Below, piece by piece: positions 42,229 to 49,955 of a stretch of DNA of 64,000 nucleotides (positions are counted from its first letter, which is position 1; every line of letters starts with the position of its first letter). The translations under genes and the position numbers were made by a program. A model generated the notes under the pieces. The model was given only the letters and a program-made list of their open reading frames with translations. It had not been told where the DNA came from and searched no databases. This DNA is from Amycolatopsis sp. NBC_00345 (lineage in GTDB: Bacteria; Actinomycetota; Actinomycetes; Mycobacteriales; Pseudonocardiaceae). The DNA is taken from contig NZ_CP107995.1 of NCBI RefSeq assembly GCF_036116635.1, positions 2,852,001-2,916,000 on the forward strand, written 5' to 3'.

Positions 42229-42271
42229 ACTTCCGTAATATATACTTAGTTTCCGGCACTGGCTACCACCG
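42229..42271 (-). promoter_or_regulatory. Short AT-rich promoter of GT copy 3
   Basis: On the minus strand TATATT (42242-42237) is followed by 8 bases and the ATG, the same geometry as the ArsR gene (TATATT 12126-12131, ATG 12140). The eight bases are similar too (ACGGAAGT versus AGCGAAGC). Confidence 0.5.
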
Positions 42272-43075
42272 TCAGCGGTTGGTCGTGCGGCCGTACTGGC
42301 GGATCGCCAGCGGCACGAAAACGACCAGGATGCCCACGATCCACAGCAGGCTGTAGGTCACCGGGTGGCTCAGCGGCCACGACGGCGGCACCGGGGTCGC
42401 GGGGCTGATGTTGCCGAACAGCTCCCGGGACGCCTGCGCGATGGCCGACACCGGGTTCCACTCGGCGAAGGTCCGCACCACCACCGGCAGCGGCTCGGCG
42501 GGCACGAACGTGGTCGCCAGGAACGTCAGCGGGAAGATGACCACGGCCGTGGCGCTGTTGAACACCTCCACACTCGGCACGAGCAGCCCGAAGTACGCCA
42601 TCACCCAGGAGAACGCGTACGCGAACAGCAGCAGAAGCAGCACCCCGAGGATCGCTTCGCCCACCGAGGACCCGATCCGCCAGCCGACCACGAGGCCGGC
42701 CAGCATCATCACGCCGATCGACAGCAGGTTGTAGACGATGTCGCTGGTCGTGCGGCCGACCAGCAGCGCCGAGCGGGCCGCGGGCAGGGACCGGTACCGG
42801 TCGATGATGCCCTTCTGCACGTCCTCGGCGACGCCCAGGCCGGTGAAGGTGGCACCGAACAGGATGGTCTGGGCGAAGATCCCGCCGAGCAGGAACTGGC
42901 GGTAGTCGCCGCCGGGGATGTTGATGACGTTGCCGAACACGAACGCGAACAGCAGGATGAACATGAACGGCGAGATCAGCATCATCACGATGACCTCGGG
43001 CATGCGCTTGACCTTGATCAGGTTGCGCTGCGCGATGATCGCGCCGTCGGAAAGGGCCTTGATCGCCGTGGTCAC
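42272..43075 (-). CDS. ABC-2-type exporter permease (DrrB-like)
   Basis: This is a 267-aa integral membrane protein with about six hydrophobic segments, starting near residue 30 (VIVMMLISPFMFILLFAFVFG) and ending at LLWIVGILVVFVPLAI. LATTFVPAEPLPVVVRTFAEWNPVSAIAQASRELFG is typical of DrrB-type drug-resistance permeases. GTG 43075 overlaps the stop of the ATPase gene (GTGA). Together they probably export the product. Confidence 0.92.
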   Translation of the reverse strand: MTTAIKALSDGAIIAQRNLIKVKRMPEVIVMMLISPFMFILLFAFVFGNVINIPGGDYRQFLLGGIFAQTILFGATFTGLGVAEDVQKGIIDRYRSLPAARSALLVGRTTSDIVYNLLSIGVMMLAGLVVGWRIGSSVGEAILGVLLLLLFAYAFSWVMAYFGLLVPSVEVFNSATAVVIFPLTFLATTFVPAEPLPVVVRTFAEWNPVSAIAQASRELFGNISPATPVPPSWPLSHPVTYSLLWIVGILVVFVPLAIRQYGRTTNR

Positions 43076-44085
43076 GACTTGACCTCCTGCTTGGGACGGG
43101 CGGCGGCGTCCGCGCCCGGTTCGGTCGGCTCGGGCGGATCGGACGACTCGGCGGCGTGCCCGGTCAGGGAGAGGAACACGTCGTCGAGAGTGGGCCGCCG
43201 CAGGGAGAAGTCCAGCAGCGGCACCTTGGCGTCGCCCAGCGACCGCAGCAGGTGCGACAGCTCCTCGGGCCCGCCGGTGTTGGGGGCGGTCAGCCGGCCC
43301 GAGTCGCGGTCGACCCGCACGTCGTCCAGGCCGACCCCGCGCAGCGCCCGCTCGGCGGCCTCGAGGTCGCGGTTGTGCTCGACCACGACCTCCACCCGGT
43401 CACCGCCGACCGTCCGCTTCAGCTCGTCGGGCGTGCCGTGCGCGATCTCCTTGCCCTGCGCGACCACCACGACGTCGTCGCACAGCCGGTCGGCCTCCTC
43501 CATGTACTGGGTGGTCAGCAGCACGGTGGAGCCGTTGTCCACCAGCGCGCGGATGGTCTCCCACAACTTGTTGCGGCTGAAGGGGTCCAGGCCGGTGGTC
43601 GGCTCGTCGAGGAACAGCACCATCGGCTCGGCGACGATCGCCGCCGCGAGGTCCAGCCGCCTGCGCATCCCGCCGGAGTACGTCTTGACGCGCCGGTTGC
43701 CCGCGTCGGTCAGGCCGAAGTCGTCGATCAGCGTCTTGGCCCGCGCGCGGGCGGTCGCCGACTTGAGGCCGTAGAGCCGGCCGACGATGTAGAGGTTCTC
43801 GTAACCGGTCAGGTATTCGTCAACGGCCGCGTTCTGCCCGGACAGGCCGATGTGCTCCCGGGCCCGGCTGGGGTCGGCCCGCACGTCGACGCCCGCGATC
43901 GTCGCCTGTCCCTCGTCGGGTTCGAGCAGGGTGGTCAGGATGCGGACGGCGGTGGTCTTGCCGGCGCCGTTGGGGCCCAGCAGCCCGAGCACGGTGCCGT
44001 CCGGGACCTCCAGGTCGAGACCGTCGAGCGCGACGACATCGCCGTAACGCTTGACGAGCCCCGACGCCGTGATGGTTGCGTTCAT
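43072..44085 (-). CDS. ABC exporter ATPase (DrrA-like)
   Basis: This is a 337-aa ATP-binding protein. Walker A is LLGPNGAGKTT, signature TYSGGMRRRLDLAAAI, Walker B VLFLDEPTTGLDP. The C-terminal extension (SFSLRRPTLDDVFLSLTGHAAE style) is the DrrA regulatory region. ATG 44085 fits an AGG 8 bases upstream; an in-frame GTG lies 9 bases earlier. It is coupled to the permease at 42272. Confidence 0.94.
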   Translation of the reverse strand: MNATITASGLVKRYGDVVALDGLDLEVPDGTVLGLLGPNGAGKTTAVRILTTLLEPDEGQATIAGVDVRADPSRAREHIGLSGQNAAVDEYLTGYENLYIVGRLYGLKSATARARAKTLIDDFGLTDAGNRRVKTYSGGMRRRLDLAAAIVAEPMVLFLDEPTTGLDPFSRNKLWETIRALVDNGSTVLLTTQYMEEADRLCDDVVVVAQGKEIAHGTPDELKRTVGGDRVEVVVEHNRDLEAAERALRGVGLDDVRVDRDSGRLTAPNTGGPEELSHLLRSLGDAKVPLLDFSLRRPTLDDVFLSLTGHAAESSDPPEPTEPGADAAARPKQEVKS

Positions 44086-44110
44086 GCTCTGCACCTGTCG
44101 TCGTTGGTGG

Positions 44111-44141
44111 TCGCTAACGCTGCTGCACCATTCGTTAGCGA
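44111..44141. promoter_or_regulatory. 9-bp inverted repeat, possible operator
   Basis: TCGCTAACG (44111-44119) and CGTTAGCGA (44133-44141) form a perfect inverted repeat with a 13-base spacer. It lies in the 61-base gap before the DrrA-like ATPase gene. The symmetry and position suit a dimeric regulator, such as one sensing the exported compound; no such gene adjoins it. A weak hairpin is the alternative. Confidence 0.45.
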
Positions 44142-44146
44142 TTTCT

Positions 44147-44962
44147 TCAGGCCGGCGTGCGGCAGATCAGCTGCCAGAACCGCGCGATGTCGCGGTACGG
44201 GGCACGGGAGCACAGGGCCAGTTCCAGTTGTGTCGTCCGGCGGAGCCACTCCGGATCGTGTTTCACCTCGTCGTCGGACACCAGGTCGATGACCGTGCGC
44301 AGGCCCAGCGAGGCGGTCACGGCCGCGCCGGCGGCCTGGACGGCGGTGGTCACGGCCGCGCGTTCCAGCCGGCGCATCGGCACGCCGACCGTCTCGGACC
44401 GGCGCGTCGGCGCGTCGAGCATCTCCAGTCCCCGCACCGGGTCCCGGTCGCGGATCGCCGCGGCGAGGACGTCCATCGCGGGGTTGGGGGCGATGAGCGA
44501 CAGCGTTCCGCCGGGTCGCGCCGCCGCGACGAGCCGGGCGACCAGTTCCGCCGGATCGTCGCGGTAATGCAGGACGTTGTGGCACAGCACCAGATCCCAG
44601 CCGGTCGAGTGGTCGGGGACGGGAAGGGGGCGCGGGTCGTCGAGGTCCACACGCTCGACCCGTAACCGCCCGCGGTCCAGGCCGTCGCGGTCAGCCGCCG
44701 CGACCGCCTCGGCCAGCAGCACCGCGGAGCCGTCGAGGATCGTCACCCGATGGCCGGATGCCAGCAACGGCAAGGAATCGGCACCGTTCGCACCGCCCAC
44801 GTCGAGCACGTTCCAGGTCGCCGACGCTTCCGGCAGCTGGTCCAGGACGTGCCGGACCAGTGCGTAGTAGACGCGGGCCCACGGGGATCGCTGCCAGGCG
44901 AGCCAGTCCTCGGCCGCGTGGTCGAACGCCGCGCCGGCGTCCGGGGAAAGGGTGTCGCTCAT
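44147..44962 (-). CDS. SAM-dependent methyltransferase (CmoM/SmtA-like)
   Basis: This is a 271-aa class I methyltransferase. SAM motif WNVLDVGGANGADSLPLLA, VTILDGS and WDLVLCHNVLHYRDDPAELV are clear. Overall similarity is to the SmtA/CmoM group. The substrate cannot be told from sequence. It lies between an SRPBCC gene (24-base gap) and the exporter in one operon. Confidence 0.88.
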   Translation of the reverse strand: MSDTLSPDAGAAFDHAAEDWLAWQRSPWARVYYALVRHVLDQLPEASATWNVLDVGGANGADSLPLLASGHRVTILDGSAVLLAEAVAAADRDGLDRGRLRVERVDLDDPRPLPVPDHSTGWDLVLCHNVLHYRDDPAELVARLVAAARPGGTLSLIAPNPAMDVLAAAIRDRDPVRGLEMLDAPTRRSETVGVPMRRLERAAVTTAVQAAGAAVTASLGLRTVIDLVSDDEVKHDPEWLRRTTQLELALCSRAPYRDIARFWQLICRTPA

Positions 44963-44986
44963 GGCGTCACCACGGTCCGGGCCCGG

Positions 44987-45589
44987 TCAGGACTTCTGCT
45001 GGAGCAACCGGACGTAGGCCGCCTCGATCACCTGCGACCAGGCCATTCCGGCGTCCCGGCTGAGCGCCGCGTCCTCCTCGTTCGGCTCGTACCACTCCAT
45101 CGACGGCTTGTTCGGCAGTTCGCCCGCGAGGTAGCGGCCCAGGTACTTCAGCGGCGGCTCCCAGCCGGCGCCGACGCCCCAGTCACCGGTCTTGGGGTCG
45201 CTGGACACGAGCACGTCCCGGACCGAGGCGTGCTCCAGCTCCAGCTGGGTCCCGCCGTCGACCGTCGTCAGGCGGATCTCGACCTCGTCGGGCACCGCGC
45301 CCTCGAACGACCAGGTCAGCCGGAGCAGGTGCGGCGCCTCGCACTTGAGGATCTCGCCGTCGGCGTTCATCTCCAGCGCGAACGTGCCGCCTTCGCGCAG
45401 GTCGCCGCTCACCGGGAGGAAGAACCGGTTGATCCGGTCGGGTTCGGTGATCGCGGACCAGACCTCGTCGATCGGGGCCGGGTAGACGCGGCGCATGATC
45501 GCCGAATGGGCGTCACCGGCGCCGATCTTGCGCTGCCCGATCTCGCGTTCGGTCAGGTCCACCGGGTGCGGGGTCTCGCCGCCACTCAT
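44987..45589 (-). CDS. SRPBCC (AHSA1/START-like) protein, copy B, CalC-like candidate
   Basis: This is a 200-aa paralogue of the protein at 40346. Shared blocks are RRVYPAPIDEVWSAITEPDRINRFFLPVSGDLREGGTFALEMNADGEI, LRLTWSFEG, TQLELEHAS and WEPPLKYLGRYLAGELP. It heads the operon that ends in the DrrAB-type exporter, a position fitting a resistance or product-binding protein. ATG 45589 is preceded by a GGAGAG site. Confidence 0.86.
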   Translation of the reverse strand: MSGGETPHPVDLTEREIGQRKIGAGDAHSAIMRRVYPAPIDEVWSAITEPDRINRFFLPVSGDLREGGTFALEMNADGEILKCEAPHLLRLTWSFEGAVPDEVEIRLTTVDGGTQLELEHASVRDVLVSSDPKTGDWGVGAGWEPPLKYLGRYLAGELPNKPSMEWYEPNEEDAALSRDAGMAWSQVIEAAYVRLLQQKS

Positions 45590-45743
45590 GTCTCTCCATC
45601 CGGTCCCGCCGGCCTCGTCCCGCCAGCGCCTGCAGCGGACTGTATCACAACAGGCCTATATAAGGACACAGTGATTGTGGCGGGTCGCTGCCGAAGCGTA
45701 TAGCGGTGCAGTGTCGGAGCCCGGCTCCCGTGACACCCTTCGC
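45590..45743 (-). promoter_or_regulatory. AT-rich upstream region of the SRPBCC-B / exporter operon
   Basis: 154 bases with a pronounced AT-rich core at 45640-45680 containing CTATATAAGG and an interrupted repeat ACTGT...ACAGT (about 45638-45675). TACAGT on the minus strand is a possible -10 box. Boxes are not certain. Confidence 0.4.
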
Positions 45744-46274
45744 TCAGACGTAACCGTGCTCGACGATCGCCTGCGCACGGTCGGTGTACGCCTCGGGCGA
45801 GCCGGGGAGTTCGGTGGCCAGGCCGTCGACGTAGCGGTTGAACAGGCAGAAAGTGGCCGCGATCAGGACCGTGTCGTGGATCTCGGTTTCGGTCGCGCCC
45901 GCGGCTTTCGCGGCCTTGACGCTGGCCGCGTCCACCTTGCGGCCGTCCTCGCGGGTCAGGAGGGCGATCGTCAGCAACGCCTTGAGCTTGGCGGAGATCG
46001 GTGCCGACTCGTGGTCCCGGGTAGCTTGCTCCACAAGGGATATACCGCCGTCGATCTGGGCGGCCGCGAACGCTTCGTGGGCCGAGGCGCAGAAGACGCA
46101 CTCGTTGCCCCGGGACACCGCCGCCGCGATCAGCTCCCGCTCGCCCCTCGACAGGGTGCTCGGCCCGCGCAGCAGGACGTCGGCCAGCTCGGACAGCGGC
46201 TTGGCGGTCTCCGGCCGGTAGTCGAAGAGTCCGATGATGCCCGGCAGGGTGGGGTCCACCTCGATGTGCGGCAC
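45744..46274 (-). CDS. AhpD/carboxymuconolactone-decarboxylase-family protein
   Basis: This is a 176-aa all-helical protein. The redox motif is ECVFCASAH (CxxC with histidine three residues on), as in AhpD-like peroxidase-related proteins. Two helices follow with TREDGRKVDAASVKAAKAAG. It probably detoxifies peroxides or other reactive species. AGGAGG lies 5 bases before ATG 46274. A redox-protective role near an export/resistance operon is reasonable inference. Confidence 0.88.
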   Translation of the reverse strand: MPHIEVDPTLPGIIGLFDYRPETAKPLSELADVLLRGPSTLSRGERELIAAAVSRGNECVFCASAHEAFAAAQIDGGISLVEQATRDHESAPISAKLKALLTIALLTREDGRKVDAASVKAAKAAGATETEIHDTVLIAATFCLFNRYVDGLATELPGSPEAYTDRAQAIVEHGYV

Positions 46275-46358
46275 GCGAGCCTCCTGAAGGCAGAGTGTCG
46301 GGTGATCTCGATGTTATCAGCGCGGCCCGGCCGCTCGGTACGTCTTCTTGAACCAATC

Positions 46359-47516
46359 TCAGCAGCCGGTGATCGAACCCGCGCAGTCGTCCGGCGCGTT
46401 GCCGGTGATCTGGCCGCCGGTGACCGTCATGGTTCCACCGGACACGTTGACGATCCCCCCGCCGGGAGCGCCGGCAGTGTTGCCCCGGACGGTGCTGTCG
46501 ACGACCCGGAACAGGCCGCCGGCCCCGTTCGCCAGCCCGCCACCCGGTCCCCCGGCCTTGTTGCCGGTGACCTCGGTGCGTTCCACGATCACGGTGGCGC
46601 CGCTGCCGTTCAGCACGGCCGCGCCCGAGCCGCCGGACGTGTTGCCCGAGATCCGGCTGTCGGACACCGTGACGGGACCGCCCGCGACCACCACCACGGC
46701 GCCGCCCTCGTTGTCCGCGACGGTGGAGCCGATGATGTGCACGGTGCCGGTGTTGGTGATCGCGCCCGCCGACAACGGCGACACGTTGCCGCTGACCTCG
46801 CTGCCGTCGAACGTCATCTCCCCCGCGCTGTTGACCACGGCGGAGCCGCCGTCGGCGTGGTTGCCGGTGAGCTTCGTGTTCTTCAGCAGCACCGTCCCGT
46901 TGCTGCTGCCGATCCCGCCGCCGTAGAGCGAGGTGTTGTCCCGGACCACGCAGTCGATCAGGGTGAGCGTCGCGTCGACTCCGGAACTGCTGATGCCGCC
47001 GCCGTTGCCGGTCGACGTGTTCCCGGCGAGCTCGGTGCGGACCAGCCGCATGGCGCCGCCGCTGTTGTCCACCCCGCCGCCGAACCGTGAGCTGTTGCCG
47101 ATGATCCGGCTGTCGGTCACGTCGACCGATCCACCCCACGCGTTGAGGATCGCGCTCTTCGTGCTGCCGGTCAGGGTGACCCCGGACAGCGTCAGCGTGC
47201 CGCGGTAGCGGACGTCGAAGATGGAGTCACCGCCGCTGAGCACCACTCCCGCGGCCGCCAGGCTGAACTTGCCGGTCAGCGGCTCCAGGCCGGCGGGCCC
47301 GATCGGCACCACGCACCCGGCCGGGCTCGCCACGACCTGCTTGGTCACCACGGCACCGGCGTTCGCCTGCTCGATCCAGCCGTTCAGGTCCGTCTCGGTC
47401 ACCGTCGTGCAAGACACCGCCGCTCCGTCCGATGTGGACTCCGCCCACGCCGGTGGAGCTGCCACGATGACAACGGCCGCGACAGTGAGCGCCATCCACC
47501 CGCGTAACGCCTGCAT
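46359..47516 (-). CDS. Secreted right-handed beta-helix protein, copy A
   Basis: This is a 385-aa exported protein. A Sec signal (LRGWMALTVAAVVIVAAPPAWA) is followed by CTTVTETDLNGWIEQANAG and about ten parallel beta-helix rungs of the type L/V-x-D-S-x-I-x-G-N-x-(8)-GGGxxN. This is the pectate-lyase-like/PbH1 fold. Catalytic residues cannot be assigned. It is 62% or so alike by eye in layout to the protein at 51644 (same N-terminal block, same APD-x-C end). The function is unknown; extracellular binding of sugar-bearing product is a guess. Confidence 0.85.
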   Translation of the reverse strand: MQALRGWMALTVAAVVIVAAPPAWAESTSDGAAVSCTTVTETDLNGWIEQANAGAVVTKQVVASPAGCVVPIGPAGLEPLTGKFSLAAAGVVLSGGDSIFDVRYRGTLTLSGVTLTGSTKSAILNAWGGSVDVTDSRIIGNSSRFGGGVDNSGGAMRLVRTELAGNTSTGNGGGISSSGVDATLTLIDCVVRDNTSLYGGGIGSSNGTVLLKNTKLTGNHADGGSAVVNSAGEMTFDGSEVSGNVSPLSAGAITNTGTVHIIGSTVADNEGGAVVVVAGGPVTVSDSRISGNTSGGSGAAVLNGSGATVIVERTEVTGNKAGGPGGGLANGAGGLFRVVDSTVRGNTAGAPGGGIVNVSGGTMTVTGGQITGNAPDDCAGSITGC

Positions 47517-47586
47517 GAGCACTCCCACGGTTCGCTCGTGAACTCGCCGGCCGCCCCGCAGACTACTATGTTAAATGAAAGTGATG

Positions 47587-49437
47587 CTAGCTCCACCGGT
47601 GGGAACGCACCGCGACCGCCGCCAGCGCGGCGACGGCCGCCAGCACGGCGGTCGCCACGCCGAAGGCGGTCCCCGAGGTGTCCTGACCGGCCAGGGTCAC
47701 CAGCACCGCGACACACAGCGCCGTACCCACCTGGGTTGTCATGTTGAGCAGCCCGGAGACGAAACCCTGGTGCTCGTCGGGGACGCCCTCGGTGCCAGTG
47801 ATGGTCACCGACGTGTAGACCGCACCGCCCCCGACGGCGACGACAACCACGCCGGACATCAGCGCCGCCCAGGCGTTCGCCTGGCTGAGGAACGCGGTTC
47901 CCGCCGCCATGACGATCGCACCGCTCACCAGGACGCGTTTCGCGCCGTAGCGTGCGACAAGCCGCGGGGTCGTGGTGGCCGAGACCGCGACGGCCACGCC
48001 GAAGGGAACGAAGCACAGCCCCGCGACCAGCGGCGTGAGTCCCGAGGAGTCCTGTAGTTCCAACGACAGCAACGACGTCGTCGCGCCGAACACCCCGTTG
48101 CCGAACAGGCCGATCACGTTCGCGGCCGCGACGTTCCGCAGCCGCAGAACCCGTAACGGAAGCAGCGGCCGGCGAAGGCGACGGTCCACCGCGAGGAAAA
48201 CGCCAACGCAGCCGCAGCCGAGCCCGACGAGCCCCACCGCGGACAACGCCTTCACGCCAGACTCGAGCACAGTGAAGCCGTAGATGACCAGGATCAGCCC
48301 GACGATCCCAAGGACCGCGCCGAGCACCTCCGCACCTGGGCGCCGCACCCGGCGCTGGGGCGCGACGAGCACCCGAAGCGCGACAATCACAGCCACGGCG
48401 ACCAGCGGCACGTTCACCAACAGCACCGCGCGCCAGCCAAAGCCCTCGGTGAGCACGCCACCGAGCAACGCGCCGAGCCCGAACCCGCTCGCCGAAGCGG
48501 CCACGAACCACCCGATCATGCGATTGCGCTGCGAGCCCTCGGGAAACGCCATGGTGAGCAACGCGAGCACCGCGGGAGCGATCAACGCCGCCCCGATCCC
48601 CTGAACCGCGCGCATGGCCACCAGCACCACCGGAACCGGCGCGCACCCCCCAGCCAGCGAAGCCGCCCCGAAGACGACGAGCCCGACCACCAGCAGCCGA
48701 CGCCCACCCAGCAAATCGACCATCCGGCCGCCCAGCAGAAGGAAGCCGCCGAACGTCACCGCGTACGCACTGGCCACCCACTGCACACCCGAGGTGCTGA
48801 AGCCCAGCGCGTGCCGCATGTCCGGCAGGGCCAGGTTGACGATGGAAAAGTCGAGCAGCAGCAATAGCTGCGTGCCGCACAACAACACCATGACCATGGC
48901 GGGTCGCAGCGCCGCCGGACTACGTGGAGGAGGCACTGGGCCGGGCGGTGGGGGCGCCGGGTCACGCGCAGGAGGCACCGGACCGGGCCGGGGTGCGGTA
49001 CCGCTCTGAGGCGTTGCCGTATCAGGCGGCGCCATCGCCGGGCTGTGCCGAGGTGTTGCCGTGTCGGGCCGAGGTGCCGCCGGATCGGAACCGTGTGCCG
49101 TTGGGCCAAGCGGGGGTGCCACCGTGTCAGGCGGCGCCATCGCCGGGCCGTGCCGAGGTGTTGCCGTGTCGGGCCGAGGTGCCGTCTCGGGGCCGTGTGC
49201 CATTGGGCCAAGCGGGGGTGCCACCGGGTCAGGCTGAGGCGTTGCCGCGTCAGGCCCGGGTGTCACCGGATCGGACCCGCGTGCCACTGGGCCAAGCGAG
49301 GGTGCGTCCGGGCCAGGCGGGGCCGTCAGCGCGCCATCGCGAAGTGGCGGCGGGGCGTTGGATGTGTGGTTGCCCGGTGGGGACCGGCGGGGTAACCGCC
49401 GTCGGCCGGTGGGCCTTCCCGGTTTCCGACGTGGCAC
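47587..49437 (-). CDS. MFS drug exporter (DHA2, 14 TM) with repetitive Pro-rich N-terminal extension
   Basis: This is a 616-aa protein. From about residue 178 it is a standard EmrB/QacA-type transporter (VMVLLCGTQLLLLLDFSIVNLALPDM, GGRMVDLLGGRRLLVVGL, AMRAVQGIGAALIAPAVLALL, about 14 hydrophobic helices). Residues 1-177 are Pro/Ala/Asp/Thr-rich, disordered and built of ~35-residue repeats. GTG 49437 has GGAGG 4 bases upstream, so the extension appears translated. It lies 18 bases after the neocarzinostatin-like gene, the same pairing as CagA and SgcB in C-1027. Confidence 0.88.
   Translation of the reverse strand: MPRRKPGRPTGRRRLPRRSPPGNHTSNAPPPLRDGALTAPPGPDAPSLGPVARGSDPVTPGPDAATPQPDPVAPPLGPMAHGPETAPRPDTATPRHGPAMAPPDTVAPPLGPTAHGSDPAAPRPDTATPRHSPAMAPPDTATPQSGTAPRPGPVPPARDPAPPPPGPVPPPRSPAALRPAMVMVLLCGTQLLLLLDFSIVNLALPDMRHALGFSTSGVQWVASAYAVTFGGFLLLGGRMVDLLGGRRLLVVGLVVFGAASLAGGCAPVPVVLVAMRAVQGIGAALIAPAVLALLTMAFPEGSQRNRMIGWFVAASASGFGLGALLGGVLTEGFGWRAVLLVNVPLVAVAVIVALRVLVAPQRRVRRPGAEVLGAVLGIVGLILVIYGFTVLESGVKALSAVGLVGLGCGCVGVFLAVDRRLRRPLLPLRVLRLRNVAAANVIGLFGNGVFGATTSLLSLELQDSSGLTPLVAGLCFVPFGVAVAVSATTTPRLVARYGAKRVLVSGAIVMAAGTAFLSQANAWAALMSGVVVVAVGGGAVYTSVTITGTEGVPDEHQGFVSGLLNMTTQVGTALCVAVLVTLAGQDTSGTAFGVATAVLAAVAALAAVAVRSHRWS
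49022..49330 (-). repeat. 105-bp direct repeat inside the MFS N-terminal extension
   Basis: A unit beginning TCAGGCGGCGCCATCGCCGG on the plus strand at 49022 recurs at 49127 with few differences, followed by a partial copy to about 49330. The period of 105 bases (35 codons) keeps frame and encodes the repeated DTATPRHxPAMAPPDT...PPLGPxAHGxD block. Confidence 0.8.
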
Positions 49438-49455
49438 CTGACCTCCGTGTCGCGC

Positions 49456-49884
49456 CTACCCGGCGAAGGTGATCGGGGCGCCGGTGCCGCCGTGGGCGTT
49501 GGCAACGGCGACGAAACAGTTGACTTCGGCGTCGGCGCAGTCGATGTTGCCCATCAGGTCACCGTTGGCGGAGTGCGCTTCGAACACGCGGTGCACACGC
49601 ACCGTGGCCGTGCCGGCACCGTGCTTGTTCAGGTCCAGCGTTTCGGTGCCGTTGTAGTCGCAACCGACCACGCCCTCCGCCACCTGCGCGCACTGCTGCA
49701 CGAAAACCCCCACGCCCGGGGTGTACCCGGTCGCGGTGACGTGCACGGTGGCCACTGAGTGCAAGTGATCCGCTGGGTCGACCGTCACCCGGGGCCCTTC
49801 GGCCGCTGCCGTTGCCACTGGGGCGATCGCGATGGACGCGGCGAGGGCGGCTGCGGCGGCCAGTCCGATCCTGAGCGACTTCAT
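49456..49884 (-). CDS. Neocarzinostatin-family (enediyne apoprotein-like) secreted protein
   Basis: This is a 142-aa precursor. Signal peptide to about residue 28 (SLRIGLAAAAALAASIAIAPVATAAA). The mature part follows neocarzinostatin in order: VTVDPADHLHSVATVHVTATGY, VFVQQC65-x9-C75, TVRVHRVFEAHSANGDLMGNIDC116-x6-C123 and GAPITF. The first cysteine pair has exactly the neocarzinostatin spacing; the second loop is two residues longer. Known members bind and stabilise enediyne chromophores, but relatives also occur without enediynes. ATG 49884 has GGAGG 5 bases upstream. It heads an operon with the MFS exporter. Confidence 0.85.
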   Translation of the reverse strand: MKSLRIGLAAAAALAASIAIAPVATAAAEGPRVTVDPADHLHSVATVHVTATGYTPGVGVFVQQCAQVAEGVVGCDYNGTETLDLNKHGAGTATVRVHRVFEAHSANGDLMGNIDCADAEVNCFVAVANAHGGTGAPITFAG

Positions 49885-49955
49885 GGGTTCCTCCACATCA
49901 GAGAAGTTAGTTAGTTTTTATATAAGTACCCGCTAACAGAACTACTCTGTTCGGC
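49885..49955 (-). promoter_or_regulatory. AT-rich promoter of the neocarzinostatin-like operon
   Basis: 71 bases, minus strand: TTATATAAAAACTAACTAAC is followed by the GGAGG site. GTTAG...CTAAC form a short inverted repeat around the AT core, and CAGAGTAGTTCTG beyond it is near-palindromic. TATAAA is a likely -10 box. It suggests a regulated, strong promoter. Confidence 0.45.

Noticed and set aside
45586..47139. 517-codon minus-strand frame with R/Q/H-rich sequence
   Set aside because: It overlaps the AhpD-like and beta-helix genes in another frame; composition is that of a shadow.
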